Assembly: GCA_958296295.1 (NCBI GenBank)
Contig: OY282460.1
Location: 806,001-870,000 of the forward strand
Source of the DNA: an uncultured Pseudomonadales bacterium
GTDB lineage: Bacteria; Pseudomonadota; Gammaproteobacteria; Pseudomonadales; Azotimanducaceae
DNA: 64,000 bases
Direction: 5' to 3'
Part shown: in pieces, positions 37,298 to 47,061 of the stretch
How the letters are laid out: each line of letters begins with the position of its first letter
Position numbering within the stretch: position 1 is the first letter of the stretch
Notes under the pieces: model-generated
Told to the model about the DNA's origin: nothing
The model's database searches: none
What the model saw: only the letters and a program-made list of their open reading frames with translations
Position numbers and translations under genes: made by a program

Positions 37298-38306
37298 CGG
37301 TCTGTCTCGCCGGGCCGCGCCGGCGTCCGCAAAGGCCGAAGTACGCGCACCACGCCGCCAGCATGAACCCGCCTATGGCGAAGCGCGCGGGCGTGTTCGT
37401 CACCAACTGGCGCCCGAACGCTTCAATCCCGGCGGCGACGAACAGCATGACCACGGCCCCCACCACCAACGTCGCGGCGCGACGTCCGCTTGCGGACAAC
37501 GCCGCCAGCCGCGAGCGGCGGCCCGGGTCGATCATCGCGCCCGCCAAGTGGAATCCGGCCGCCCCGCAGATCACTACCGCGGCCAACTCCGTCGTGCCGT
37601 GAATCGCGATCCAAGCCAGAAAATCCGCGGTGAGGGCTTGGCGAGCGAACACCGCGCACATCGCGCCGAGCACCAGGCCGTTGTAGAACAGCAAGACCAC
37701 CACCGGCACGCCGAACGCCGCTCCCAAGGCGAAACACAGCATGCCTATGCCGGCGTTGTGCTGGAACAGGAAGGACGCGAACGCGGTCAGCGCTTCCGCG
37801 GCCGGCGGCTTCTTGAACAAGGTCTCCCGCAAATCCTCGCGGCTTGCCGAGGGCGTGCGCCCTTGCGCCATGTCCGCCGACACGAACGCCTCGAACCAGA
37901 CGGCGTCGGCCGCGGTGATCGTCCAACCGGCCGCCACGCCGCCGAGCAGCAGCACCGCCGACAGCGCGACCGGCCGCCACGCGCCGCGCACGGCCGCCGG
38001 CAAGTCGCGGGCGAAGAACCGCCCCAGCAGGGCCGCCATGCTGGAACGCGCGCCGTACACGACGAAGTAGGCGCGTCGAACCAGCGACTCCAGATACTCC
38101 AGCAGATCCGCGTCCAAGGAGATGCTCCGCGCCACGGATAGCGACGAGGCGCAAGCGCGGTAGAGCAGCGGCACGTTGAGCAGCTCCTCGGCGTCGAGGC
38201 TGCGCAGCCCGTTCCGCTCCGCCCGCGTGACGAGCGCGTCCAACTGCTGCCACCGATCTTGCCGCTCGCGGCGGAAGCGGTAACTGGGCAGCCCCTCGTC
38301 GGCCAT
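37290..38306 (-). CDS. SpoIIM/DUF95-like membrane protein
   Basis: 338 residues starting at the ATG whose A overlaps the stop of the DUF58 gene (TGATG). After a 100-residue cytoplasmic helical part (RFRRERQDRWQQLDALVTRA) come four to five membrane spans. SFLFQHNAGIGMLCFALGAA and WIAIHGTTELAAVVICGAAG are the family's hallmark repeats: N-x-x-x-x-x near one span and HG-x-x-E in another. Despite the name, sporulation is not implied; such genes are common in the MoxR-DUF58 operons of Gram-negative bacteria. Confidence 0.9.
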   Translation of the reverse strand: MADEGLPSYRFRRERQDRWQQLDALVTRAERNGLRSLDAEELLNVPLLYRACASSLSVARSISLDADLLEYLESLVRRAYFVVYGARSSMAALLGRFFARDLPAAVRGAWRPVALSAVLLLGGVAAGWTITAADAVWFEAFVSADMAQGRTPSASREDLRETLFKKPPAAEALTAFASFLFQHNAGIGMLCFALGAAFGVPVVVLLFYNGLVLGAMCAVFARQALTADFLAWIAIHGTTELAAVVICGAAGFHLAGAMIDPGRRSRLAALSASGRRAATLVVGAVVMLFVAAGIEAFGRQLVTNTPARFAIGGFMLAAWCAYFGLCGRRRGPARQTGG

Positions 38307-39610
38307 CAGATGAGGTCCCGCGCCTTGATGGCGAGATAGCGGTTGATCAGTTCCGGGCCCAAGCGCTCCACCTGCGCCTCGACGCACAGCACGCCCAGAC
38401 GCGCCAGCCGCGCGAACACCGCTTGGCGCTCGCGCAGCATGCCGTGGGCCACCACCGCGCGGGAGACGTCCTCCATGCCGTCCAAGTCCGCGGCGAACCG
38501 CCGCGAGAGGGTGGTGTCCCGGGGCGCCGCGAAGATCACCAGATGCTGCTTGGCCAGATGACCGACGTTGCGCACCATCAACTCCGCGGTCACCGTGTCC
38601 ACGAAATCCGTGGCGATCACCACCAGCGCACGTCGGGTCAAACGCCCGGCCAGCTCGGTGAGGGCGAGCGTGAAGTTGGTTTCGTCCGAGCTGTAGTCCA
38701 CAGCCGCGAAGGTTTTCTGTACAAGCGCCATCGATGCCATGCCGGCCATGGGGGAGACGAACGCCCGGGTGCGGGCGTCGAACGCGGCGAGGCCCACTCG
38801 GTCGCCGGCCTTGAGGGAGACGTAGGCGAGAAGCAGGAGCGCCGTGCAGGCGCGGTCCAACTTGGGCACGCCTTCCACCAGCTCGTTCATCAAGCGGCCG
38901 GTGTCCAAAGCCAGCACCACATGGTGGTTGCGTTCCGTCTGGAACTCCTTGCATACGAGCTTGCGATGCCGCGCCGAGTGCTTCCAGTCCATGGCGCGAC
39001 TGTCGAGACCGGCGGCGTACTCGCGCAGCGCCTCGAACTCGGTGCCGCTGCCTTTCTGGTGTTGCGGCTTGGCGCCGAGCGGCGCGTCGGCGGCGGAGAA
39101 CGCCAACGCCTGGCGACGAACCGCGGCGATGTTGGGCACCACGGCAACGGCGCGGTCGAGTTCCACCCGCAAAGTGCGCGACGCCATGCCGAGCGGGCCC
39201 GGCGCCCGCAGCCAGACCCGCGGCAAACGCACGGTGCCGCGGCGCGTTGTCCGCAACGCGAAACGCAGGCTGGCCGCCGGCTCGTCATCCGCGGCAACGG
39301 TTGCCGGCGCCAACGGCTGCGCCGGGCCTTCCAAGTCGAGCACCACGTCGGTGGCGGCCGGGCGGCGTCCGCGCAACAGCAGCGTGACGGCCTCCCGCTC
39401 GCCAACGTGCAGCACGGTCGGGCAGCGCAGTTCCACTTCGAGCCGCCGACGGGTCAAGAGCGCGAGCGCGTCGACGACGACCGCCGCCAGCACCAGAATC
39501 AGCCAAAAGACGCCGGCGAGCCACCAATTCGGCGCGGCGAATGCCGCCCCGAACGCCACCGGCGCCGCGACGGCGAGCGCGACGGCGGCGCGGCGCGTCG
39601 GGTGAATCAC
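38306..39610 (-). CDS. DUF58 protein with von Willebrand-like fold
   Basis: 434 residues. Two N-terminal membrane spans ([38 protein letters not shown]) precede a beta-rich segment. Then comes the DUF58 hallmark [39 protein letters not shown] and [11 protein letters not shown], the start of a vWA-like domain with a MIDAS-type Asp. It overlaps MoxR by 4 nt. The pair is thought to act as an ATPase chaperone plus its vWA partner in assembly of a membrane or metal-containing complex; the target is unknown. Confidence 0.92.
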   Translation of the reverse strand: MIHPTRRAAVALAVAAPVAFGAAFAAPNWWLAGVFWLILVLAAVVVDALALLTRRRLEVELRCPTVLHVGEREAVTLLLRGRRPAATDVVLDLEGPAQPLAPATVAADDEPAASLRFALRTTRRGTVRLPRVWLRAPGPLGMASRTLRVELDRAVAVVPNIAAVRRQALAFSAADAPLGAKPQHQKGSGTEFEALREYAAGLDSRAMDWKHSARHRKLVCKEFQTERNHHVVLALDTGRLMNELVEGVPKLDRACTALLLLAYVSLKAGDRVGLAAFDARTRAFVSPMAGMASMALVQKTFAAVDYSSDETNFTLALTELAGRLTRRALVVIATDFVDTVTAELMVRNVGHLAKQHLVIFAAPRDTTLSRRFAADLDGMEDVSRAVVAHGMLRERQAVFARLARLGVLCVEAQVERLGPELINRYLAIKARDLI

Positions 39611-40563
39611 TTGGGCGCCGGCGTTTGCGCGATGATCTCCGTCACGATGCGGTCGGTGTCGCGGCCTTCGATCTCCGCCGCTGCCGAGAGCACGACGCGG
39701 TGGCGCAAGAGCGGCAGTCCCAAGAACTTCACATCGTCCGGGATCACGTAGTCGCGCCCCGAAAGCACGGCGAAAGCGCGGGACGCGCTCGCGAGCATGT
39801 TGGCCGCCCGCGGCGAAGCGCCGAAGGCGAGGCCGGGATGCTCGCGGCTGGCGCGCACCAGATCCAGCACGTATTCGACGAGATCGTCGCTCAGCCGCAC
39901 GGTCTCGACGAACGCCTGCGCGGCGCGCAACTCGGGCAGATCGGCCACCGCTTCGATGCCGAAGTCCGCCGGCGTCGCCAAGGTGGTGCGGTGGCCGTGC
40001 TGGCGCACCATGAGCCGCTCTTCGTCGCGGTTCGGATATTCCACGATGTGCTTGAAAAGGAATCGATCCAGCTGCGCTTCGGGGAGCGGATAGGTGCCCT
40101 GCTGCTCCACCGGATTCTGGGTGGCCAGCACCATGAAGCCGCCGTCGAGGGGGTGGTCTGTGCCGTCGATGGTGACAACCCGTTCTTGCATCGCTTGCAG
40201 CAACGCCGCTTGCGTCTTCGGCGGCGTGCGGTTGATCTCGTCGGCGAGCAGCACCTGCGTGAAGATCGGGCCTTTGGTGAGCGTGAAGCGGTTGTCCGCG
40301 AAGTTGAACAGGTTGGTGCCAAGCACGTCGCCCGGCATCAGATCCGGCGTGAACTGAACACGTCCGAAGTCCAGCCGCAAACTCGCGGCGAAACAGCGGG
40401 CCATCAAGGTCTTCGCCGTGCCCGGCACGCCTTCGATGAGCATGTGGCCTTCGGACAGCAGGCAGACCAGGAGCAGGTCGAGGGCTTCTTCCTGCCCGAC
40501 GACGGCCTTCTTGACCTCGGCTTTGATTGCGGCGGCCATCGCCGCGGCTTTGTCAGGATTCAC
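39607..40563 (-). CDS. MoxR-type AAA+ ATPase
   Basis: 318 residues from the GTG of [17 protein letters not shown] with GGGAG about 8 nt upstream; a longer frame upstream has no support. Walker A is EGVPGTAKT at 44-52, Walker B is [20 protein letters not shown], and sensor 1 is [20 protein letters not shown]. The C-terminal lid has [20 protein letters not shown]. MoxR ATPases act as chaperone-like remodelers. The gene overlaps the DUF4350 gene (11 nt) and DUF58 (4 nt), so products are probably made in fixed proportion. Confidence 0.94.
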   Translation of the reverse strand: MNPDKAAAMAAAIKAEVKKAVVGQEEALDLLLVCLLSEGHMLIEGVPGTAKTLMARCFAASLRLDFGRVQFTPDLMPGDVLGTNLFNFADNRFTLTKGPIFTQVLLADEINRTPPKTQAALLQAMQERVVTIDGTDHPLDGGFMVLATQNPVEQQGTYPLPEAQLDRFLFKHIVEYPNRDEERLMVRQHGHRTTLATPADFGIEAVADLPELRAAQAFVETVRLSDDLVEYVLDLVRASREHPGLAFGASPRAANMLASASRAFAVLSGRDYVIPDDVKFLGLPLLRHRVVLSAAAEIEGRDTDRIVTEIIAQTPAPK

Positions 40564-41770
40564 CGAACATCTCCCGCGTCCACCGTTGATAGCGTCGCGC
40601 CAGCGCCAGCGGCCGGAGCCCTCGTGCGCCGTCCGCCGCCGGCAACCGGGTGTGAACTCCCCGGCGCTTCGCCACGGCGTTGAGCGCTTCCACCGCGTCG
40701 GCGCTCGCGCCAACGTGCCGGATCAGGCGCAGCCGCGCAAGGGCCTCGCGCACCGCGGCTTCGCCGTAGCGCTCGGCCACCAGGGCTTCGTGACCGCCGG
40801 CCGTCAACAGCCGGCCGGCGTTGTCGATCAACGTCGCGTGGCCGCCGCGGAAGACGGGGCCGGACATCGCATGAAGCGGTGCGCCGAACCGCGCCGCGGC
40901 GCGCCAGACCACGAGCCCCGCCGCGCCGAGCGCGAGGACTGTGGCCGCCAGGTATGGTGGCAGGAACAGCAGTCGCCAGAGGCTCGGCACGATGGCGAAA
41001 CCGTGCAGCGTCTCGTCGAAAACCACCGCCCCCCCGCTTGGCGTCAACAGCTCGATGGCGGCCAGCACGATCTCCGCGTTGGCGCCTTGCCGCAAGCCGT
41101 GGTTCGCCAACAGGTCCGGGTCGGCAAGCACCAGCACTCTGGTGGCGGCCACCAGCCCAAGGAGGATTTTGTCGCCGGCGGCGACCAGCGGCTCGAATTC
41201 CGGGTGTTCGACGAGCTGCGGCGTTTCCAGGCTGGGCACCGCACCGCCGAGGCTCGTGCGCCAAGCCGGCTCGAACGTCTCGTCCTCCACCCGCACCACG
41301 CTGGCGCTGCGCAGCGCGTCCAACGCGTGCAGCACTTTGGTGGCCCGCTCGGGCGGCAACGTCCACGAGCGGTCGATCCAGCCGCGCTGTTCTTGCGATT
41401 CGGACCCGCGCCGCTTCGGCAGGGCCAGCAGCACCGGCCGGTCCGCCGCGATCGCGTCGAGCAGCATTGTTCCGAGGTGATCGAGCGCATGCTGACCGGC
41501 ATCCGGCTCCAGCAAAAGCAGCAGATTCCCGTCGCCGACACGAGCCGCGCGACGGTCGCGGTTGACGCGCACATTGTGTCCCTGCCGCCGCAAGAGTTCG
41601 GCCAAAGCGTTGTGGCCCAAGGCGGAACGGGAAAAGACGCTGCTCTTGGTGACGTTGGCGGTTGGATCGCCGGCGACCAGAGCCGTGATCATGAGGCAGA
41701 AGGCCGTGGCGCCAACCACCACCAGCCACACCAACGCCCGCCCGCGGAAGATGGGCGCGTCACTCGCCAC
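40553..41770 (-). CDS. DUF4350 membrane protein
   Basis: 405 residues from the GTG that overlaps the DUF4129 stop by 11 nt. An N-terminal membrane span ([20 protein letters not shown]) is followed by [19 protein letters not shown], then a beta-alpha extracytoplasmic domain ([20 protein letters not shown]). A second span is [20 protein letters not shown], and a helical cytoplasmic tail ends [16 protein letters not shown]4350 proteins are found almost only next to MoxR and DUF58. Their activity is unknown. Confidence 0.85.
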   Translation of the reverse strand: MASDAPIFRGRALVWLVVVGATAFCLMITALVAGDPTANVTKSSVFSRSALGHNALAELLRRQGHNVRVNRDRRAARVGDGNLLLLLEPDAGQHALDHLGTMLLDAIAADRPVLLALPKRRGSESQEQRGWIDRSWTLPPERATKVLHALDALRSASVVRVEDETFEPAWRTSLGGAVPSLETPQLVEHPEFEPLVAAGDKILLGLVAATRVLVLADPDLLANHGLRQGANAEIVLAAIELLTPSGGAVVFDETLHGFAIVPSLWRLLFLPPYLAATVLALGAAGLVVWRAAARFGAPLHAMSGPVFRGGHATLIDNAGRLLTAGGHEALVAERYGEAAVREALARLRLIRHVGASADAVEALNAVAKRRGVHTRLPAADGARGLRPLALARRYQRWTREMFGES

Positions 41771-42464
41771 GCGGCGTCCGCTCCGGTTCGTCGGCGGTTT
41801 GTCCCGGTTTGCCGGTCCGCCGCGCCGTGCCAGACGCGGTCGACGGCCGGCACAGTCGGTCGGCCCGCTCGCGGCAGGCCCGGTACTCCGAGACCGAGGC
41901 CGAGCGTCCGCCGAAGTGCGCGCGCTCGGCCACGGCCACCAACACGCCAAGATCGGCGGCGCGCACATGGCGGGCCGCGATCTCGCGCCCCGTCGCCGCG
42001 GTCGGCCAGCGTTGCGCATCGGCCGACAAGGCCGCCAGAGCGCCGAGCAGCACCGCGTGTACGGCCTCGGCGTAGCGTCCTTGGCGCGCCAACGCGTCGG
42101 CCGCGGCGAACCAGTCCGGCTTGTCGCCCGCGGGGACGTCTTCGTCGGTCGCCGAGTGACGCCGACTCGCCCGCGCCCGGGCCAGCAGCGCTTCCAAGTC
42201 CGTGCGCGCCAGCCATGTCGCCAAGAGCGCAACGGCGATGCAGGCAAGCGCTACCCACAGAATCCACGGTGCGCCCTCGAATCCCACCGAATGGGGCTCC
42301 AGGCCTTGCGCCGGCAATTCGCCCTGCACAGCGTGGTCGGCGTAGATGTCCGCCAACGTCTCGGCGAGTTCGTCCGCCGCCGCTGGAGGCCAAAGGCCGA
42401 GCTGCGAGACGAAGGCTGCGCCGAGCGCCAACACGACGCGGCGAGAAAACGCGGTTGTGTGCAC
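41760..42464 (-). CDS. DUF4129-like protein, first gene of the MoxR operon
   Basis: 234 residues if read from the GTG before HTTAFSRRVVLALGAAFVSQ, which gives a proper signal peptide (cleavage after PPAAA). A frame to 42563 adds 33 residues with no signal character. One membrane span (WILWVALACIAVALLATWLA) leads to the C-terminal DUF4129 domain, where ALARQGRYAEAVHAVLLGAL and YRACRERADRLC are typical. Such proteins resemble the DUF4129 part of TgpA-like transglutaminases without the catalytic domain. Confidence 0.75.
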   Translation of the reverse strand: MHTTAFSRRVVLALGAAFVSQLGLWPPAAADELAETLADIYADHAVQGELPAQGLEPHSVGFEGAPWILWVALACIAVALLATWLARTDLEALLARARASRRHSATDEDVPAGDKPDWFAAADALARQGRYAEAVHAVLLGALAALSADAQRWPTAATGREIAARHVRAADLGVLVAVAERAHFGGRSASVSEYRACRERADRLCRPSTASGTARRTGKPGQTADEPERTPRGE

Positions 42465-42724
42465 GGCGCCATCGTAGCCTCCAAAGGCGATGCGCGCCAG
42501 CAACGCCCCGATGATGGCGTTCGTGCGCGACGCGGCGGTTGGCCACCGATAGTTGCGAAGCAACTACAACGCGACTCATCGCGCCAGGCCACCGCGACCG
42601 GCATTCACGATCCTTGGGTTCCAAGCGGCAATCTGGACGCCCTGTGGCGGTGTGGCCAACATCGCGCCGTTCGCCCCACGCGGGAGTCGAACGTTTCCCG
42701 GCGGGTGGCGCCCTTGGCCGGTTG

Positions 42725-42753
42725 GCGACACTGTCGCCGCGATTGTCTATGAT
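42725..42753 (+). promoter_or_regulatory. Sigma70-like promoter for ilvE
   Basis: GCGACA (42725-42730), a 17-nt spacer and TATGAT (42748-42753) lie about 30 nt before the ATG, with AGGAGAG at 42768-42774 as ribosome site. The rest of the 317-nt divergent gap 42465-42781 shows nothing else definite; the MoxR operon promoter must also be here. Confidence 0.45.
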
Positions 42754-42781
42754 CGCCGGCCATTGCAAGGAGAGAGCGCGA

Positions 42782-43711
42782 ATGACGCCAAACTTCGCCG
42801 ACCGCGACGGGTGGATCTGGCTGGACGGCGAGCTTGTGCCGTGGCGCGAGGCGCGTGTGCATGTGCTCACGCACACGCTGCACTACGGGCTTGGCGTGTT
42901 CGAGGGCGTGCGCGCCTACGAAACGTCCCGCGGCCCGCGGTTCTTCCGGCTTGGGGATCACACCGACCGCCTGTTCGATTCCGCCCACATCCTGCAAATC
43001 GCCATGCCTTTGGGCAAGGACGACTTGCTCGCCGCCCAGCGCGAAGTGTTCGCCGCCAACGGACTGTCGGAAGGGTATCTGCGCCCGGTCGTCTACCTCG
43101 GCACCGAGACCATGGGGTTGCGCGGCGAGGAGCTGAGCGTCCATGTCGCCATCGCCTGCTGGCCGTGGCCGGACTACATGGGCGCGGAATCCCGCGAGCG
43201 CGGCATGGCGGTGCGCACGTCCTCCTACACGCGCCACCACGTGAACGTCACGATGTGCAAGGCGAAGGCGAACGGCAACTACATCAACTCCATTCTGGCG
43301 CTGCGCGAAGCCGAGGCGGCCGGCTGCGACGAGGCGCTCTTGCTGGACAACGAAGGCTACGCCACCGAAGGGAGCGGCGAGAACGTGTTTCTGGTGAAGG
43401 ACGCCGTCCTGCACACGCCGGAACTCACTTCATGCCTGCCCGGCATCACCCGCGACACCATCATCACGTTCGCCCGCGAGCTCGGCTGGGAAGTGGTCGA
43501 GCGGCGCATCACGCGGGACGAGTTCTACATCGCCGACGAGGCGTTCTTCACCGGCACCGCCGCGGAAGTGCTGCCCATCCGTACACTCGATGGCCGCGTG
43601 ATCGGCAACGGCGGGCGTGGGCCGATGACCGGCGAGTTGCAGGCGCTCTACTTCGACCAAGTGCGCGGACGGCGCGAGGCGCACCCGGAGTGGCACACGC
43701 CGGCGGCGTGA
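42782..43711 (+). CDS. ilvE: Branched-chain amino-acid aminotransferase
   Basis: 309 residues, class IV PLP aminotransferase. It exchanges amino groups between leucine, isoleucine or valine and their keto acids with glutamate/2-oxoglutarate. LTHTLHYGLGVFEGVRAYET starts the family region. The PLP-binding Lys is K162 in KAKANGNYINS. EGYATEGSGENVFLV and FFTGTAAEVLPI are also typical. The start has AGGAGAG 6 nt upstream. It lies 40 nt before waaF but is functionally separate. Confidence 0.95.
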   Translation: MTPNFADRDGWIWLDGELVPWREARVHVLTHTLHYGLGVFEGVRAYETSRGPRFFRLGDHTDRLFDSAHILQIAMPLGKDDLLAAQREVFAANGLSEGYLRPVVYLGTETMGLRGEELSVHVAIACWPWPDYMGAESRERGMAVRTSSYTRHHVNVTMCKAKANGNYINSILALREAEAAGCDEALLLDNEGYATEGSGENVFLVKDAVLHTPELTSCLPGITRDTIITFARELGWEVVERRITRDEFYIADEAFFTGTAAEVLPIRTLDGRVIGNGGRGPMTGELQALYFDQVRGRREAHPEWHTPAA

Positions 43712-43751
43712 TGACGCGGCGCAGCCAGACCGCCGCGCGCGAGCGAAGCCC

Positions 43752-44774
43752 GTGAAGGCGTTGGTCGTCGCCCCGTCTTGGGTGGGCGACACGGTGATGG
43801 CCCACACTCTCGTGCCCGGTCTTGCGGCGCGGGGGGCTGAAATACACTTCCTTGCGCCGCCGGGCGCGGCGTCGCTGACCGGGCGAATGCCCGGCGTCAA
43901 AGAGACGCATCGCATCAACACGCGCCACGGCCACCTCGACTGGGGCGAGCGGCGGGCCGCGGCGCGGCGCCTGCGCCGCCACGGTTTCGATCAGGCCGTC
44001 GTGCTGCCGGGATCGCTCAAGGCGGCTTTGACGCCGTGGTTGGCTGGCATCCCGAGGCGCACGGGCTTTCGCGGCGAAGCGCGATTCGGCCTGATCAACG
44101 ACATGCGCCCGTTGGATGAACGGGCCCTGCCGCGCTTGGTGGACCGCTTCGCCGCCTTGGCGGACACGACTCCCGCGCCGCCGCGGCTGCGCCCGGACCA
44201 CGCGGCGCGCCGGCGCTTGCTGGAAGAGCTGGGCCTGGAGCTCGGGCGCCCGGTGGTGGCGCTTTGCCCCGGTGCGGAGTTCGGTGGCGCGAAACGTTGG
44301 CCGGCCGGGCACTTCGCCCGGCTCGCGGCGCATTGCGCGAAGGCCGGCGCCGCGGTTTGGGTGCTGGGGGGCGAAAGCGACCACGCCGCCGCCAAGACCA
44401 TCGCGGCGGGCGCCCCCGCCGTCGACCTCACCGGCCGCACCCAACTCGCCCAAGCGGTGGACCTGCTCTCCGCGGCCAGCGTGGTGGTCGCCAACGACTC
44501 CGGCTTGATGCATGTGGCGGCGGCGCTCGATCTGCCGGTTTTGGCGTTGTTCGGATCCTCCTCCGCGGCTTTCACGCCGCCACTCGCGGCCCGCGCCGTC
44601 GTGGTGGAAAGGCAAGCCGGGCGGCTCCCGTGCAGCCCGTGTTTCGCCCGGGAATGCCCCTTGGGCCACTTGGACTGTCTGCGCGGCATCACGCCGCGCC
44701 AAGTGTTCGACGAAATGCTGGCTCTGGGCGTGTTCGAGGTTTGCGCGGGCGGCACGGCCCGTCACGGCGGATGA
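43752..44774 (+). CDS. waaF: ADP-heptose:LPS heptosyltransferase II
   Basis: 340 residues from GTG (GT9 family). It adds the second heptose to the inner LPS core, using ADP-heptose at the cytoplasmic side. MKALVVAPSWVGDTVMAHTL, VALCPGAEFGGAKRWPAGHF and VVVANDSGLMHVAAALDLPV are classic heptosyltransferase motifs. CSPCFARECPLGHLDCLRGI is the Cys-bearing C-terminal signature of WaaF. It overlaps waaC by 4 nt (ATGA), an LPS-core operon. Confidence 0.94.
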   Translation: MKALVVAPSWVGDTVMAHTLVPGLAARGAEIHFLAPPGAASLTGRMPGVKETHRINTRHGHLDWGERRAAARRLRRHGFDQAVVLPGSLKAALTPWLAGIPRRTGFRGEARFGLINDMRPLDERALPRLVDRFAALADTTPAPPRLRPDHAARRRLLEELGLELGRPVVALCPGAEFGGAKRWPAGHFARLAAHCAKAGAAVWVLGGESDHAAAKTIAAGAPAVDLTGRTQLAQAVDLLSAASVVVANDSGLMHVAAALDLPVLALFGSSSAAFTPPLAARAVVVERQAGRLPCSPCFARECPLGHLDCLRGITPRQVFDEMLALGVFEVCAGGTARHGG

Positions 44775-45793
44775 ACGTGCTGCTGGTGAAGATGTCGTCG
44801 CTCGGCGACATCGTCCACACGCTGCCCGCGGTGCAGGACGCCGTCGGCCACGGGGCGCGCTTCGACTGGGTGGTGGAAGAGAACTACCACACCGTGCCGG
44901 CGCTGGCGGCCGGGGTCGACAACGTTCTGCCAGTGGCCTTGCGGCGGTGGCGACGCGCTCCGCTTGCACACGCCGCCGATATGCGGCGCTTTCATCATCG
45001 GTTGCGGAAACGCCGCTACGACTTGGTGTTGGACGCCCAAGGCTTGGTCAAGAGCGCCGCCGTGGCGCGTTGGGCCAATGCCGGCGACCGGGCCGGTCTA
45101 GACGCCGTTTGCGCCCGCGAACGGCTGGCCACGCTGGGCTACCGGCGCCGGGTGCGCGTGCCGCGCCGCGAGCACGCCATCGTCCGCTCGAGGCGCCTGT
45201 TCGCCGCCGCGCTGGGCTACCCGCCCCCCGCCAGCGCGCCAAGGTTCGGCTTGGCGATTCCGGCGAGGCCTGGCGACGACCTCGTGCTCGCCCACGGCGC
45301 CAGTTGGGGCAGCAAGTTGTGGCCCGAGCGGTTCTGGACGCAGTTGGCGCGCCGCGCGGCCGAGGCGGGCCTGCGCCCGCTCTTGCCGTGGCTTGGCCGC
45401 GAGCGCGAGCGGGCGCGGCGAATCGCCGCCGCGGTGCCGGAGGCCGTGGTATGTCCACCCACCAATGTCGCCCAAGCCCTTGATCTCGTGGCTCGCGCCC
45501 GCGCGGTGGTGGGCGTGGACAGCGGGCTAGGGCACTTCGCCGCGGCCATAGGACGGCCCACGGTGATGGTTCTTGGCCCCACGGATCCAAACCTGACCGG
45601 CTGCCACGGCGCGTTCGCGCGCAATGTGGCCGCGGGGATGGCTTGCGCGCCCTGCTTGTCGCGGCGCTGCCGCTACCGGGATTCCAACCATCCGTCCGCG
45701 CCGGCTTGCCTCGCCGACGTTGCGCCGCAACGCGTGTGGAGCGCGTTGGCGGACCTCATGGCCGGCGAACGCGCGGGCGCGACGTCGTTCTGA
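44771..45793 (+). CDS. waaC: LPS heptosyltransferase I
   Basis: 340 residues (GT9). It adds the first heptose to Kdo of the lipid A precursor. MNVLLVKMSSLGDIVHTLPA is the WaaC N-terminus. RFDWVVEENYHTVPAL, LVLDAQGLVKSAAVARWA and LAHGASWGSKLWPERFW follow. VVGVDSGLGHFAAAIGRPTV and LGPTDPNLTG close the nucleotide-sugar site. Start and stop overlap the neighbours as part of one operon with waaF and the next glycosyltransferase. Confidence 0.94.
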   Translation: MNVLLVKMSSLGDIVHTLPAVQDAVGHGARFDWVVEENYHTVPALAAGVDNVLPVALRRWRRAPLAHAADMRRFHHRLRKRRYDLVLDAQGLVKSAAVARWANAGDRAGLDAVCARERLATLGYRRRVRVPRREHAIVRSRRLFAAALGYPPPASAPRFGLAIPARPGDDLVLAHGASWGSKLWPERFWTQLARRAAEAGLRPLLPWLGRERERARRIAAAVPEAVVCPPTNVAQALDLVARARAVVGVDSGLGHFAAAIGRPTVMVLGPTDPNLTGCHGAFARNVAAGMACAPCLSRRCRYRDSNHPSAPACLADVAPQRVWSALADLMAGERAGATSF

Positions 45794-45825
45794 AACGGTT
45801 GGGCGAGACGCGGGAACCGACTGTC

Positions 45826-47061
45826 GTGCGCGTCGCCTTCGCCATCCACAGCTACTCTTCGCACAGCGGATTGGCGCGGGACCTGCGCAAGATCGCCAGC
45901 GAATGCGCCCGCCGCGGCCACCGCGTGCGCGTCTACGCGATGCGTTGGCAGGGCGGGCGCCTGGAAGACGCCGATACCGTTCTCCTGCCGGTCGCCGGCG
46001 TGCGCGGCCATGTGCGCCAACGGCGTTTCGCCGATGCCGTGCAACGCCACCGGCGTGGCAACCCCGTGGACCTGCTGGTGGGCATGAACAAGATGCCGGG
46101 CCTCGACGGCTACTACGCAGGCGACGTCTGTTTCGTCGCCAAGGCCCGCGGTCAAAGGCCGCGGGCGTATCGGTGGACGCCTCGCTACCGGCATTTCGCC
46201 GCGTTCGAGGAGAGCGTGTTCGGCGCCGAGGCCGCCACGGAGGTGCTGACGATCTCGGCCCGCGAGACCGACATCTACCAAGCCGTCTACGGCACGCCGT
46301 CAAGACGCCTGCACGCGTTGCCGCCTGGGCTTGAACGCCGGTGTGGGCAAGACGGGCCCTCGCGGGGCGCGGCGCGCGCCGTCCTCGGCGCGGCGGACGG
46401 CGATGCGCTCTTGCTGTTCGTTGGCTCCGGCTTCGTCACCAAGGGGTTGGACCGCGGCCTGCGCGCGCTTGCGGCGTTGCCGGAAACCCTGCGCGCCCGC
46501 ACCTGCTTGCGGGTGATCGGCGCCGATCGCGCCGGCGCGTTCGAGCGTCTCGCCCGGCGTCTGGGCGTCGCGAACCGCGTGCGTTTCCTCGGCGGACGCG
46601 ACGACGTGCCGGCCCTTCTCGGTGCCGCCGATGGCCTGCTGCTGCCGTCCCGGAACGAAGCCACCGGCACGGTCATCTTGGAAGCCGCCGCGGCCGGCGT
46701 GCCGGTGCTCGCGACGGCCAACTGCGGCTACGCCTCGTACATTGCGGGCGCGGATGCCGGCGTCGTCACCCCCGAGCCCTTCGATCAGCGGCGCTTCAAC
46801 ACCGATCTCGAGCGCTTGCTCGTCTCGGAAGAACGCGCCGCGTGGGCCCGCAACGGGCGCGAACTCGGCCGCGACCAGCGCCTGTACGCCATGCCGCGCG
46901 AGGCGGTGGATCTGCTCGAGCGTCTCGCCCGGCGGCGACGAACCGCGTCGCGCCCGTGCTGCCCGGCCGAGAGGCGCTTGCGCGAGTCTGGAAGCGCTGC
47001 TGGCGCTCTGGCTGACGCCCGCGCCGGCGCCCGGTGCGGGCGGTTGCGCGGGGAACGCTGA
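45826..47061 (+). CDS. waaG: LPS core glycosyltransferase, WaaG-like (GT4)
   Basis: 411 residues from the GTG of VRVAFAIHSYSSHSG, 32 nt after waaC; a TTG nine codons earlier is an alternative. GT-B fold: FVGSGFVTKGLDRGLRALAA and RVIGADRAGAFERLARRLGV in the C-domain, then GADGLLLPSRNEATGTVILE-like residues with the E-x7-E motif of retaining GT4 enzymes. WaaG attaches the first glucose to heptose II. The order waaF, waaC, waaG, waaP supports the call, though a related core transferase is possible. The C-terminal 40 residues (RRRRTASRPCCPAERR) look like low-conservation extension. Confidence 0.88.
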   Translation: MRVAFAIHSYSSHSGLARDLRKIASECARRGHRVRVYAMRWQGGRLEDADTVLLPVAGVRGHVRQRRFADAVQRHRRGNPVDLLVGMNKMPGLDGYYAGDVCFVAKARGQRPRAYRWTPRYRHFAAFEESVFGAEAATEVLTISARETDIYQAVYGTPSRRLHALPPGLERRCGQDGPSRGAARAVLGAADGDALLLFVGSGFVTKGLDRGLRALAALPETLRARTCLRVIGADRAGAFERLARRLGVANRVRFLGGRDDVPALLGAADGLLLPSRNEATGTVILEAAAAGVPVLATANCGYASYIAGADAGVVTPEPFDQRRFNTDLERLLVSEERAAWARNGRELGRDQRLYAMPREAVDLLERLARRRRTASRPCCPAERRLRESGSAAGALADARAGARCGRLRGER

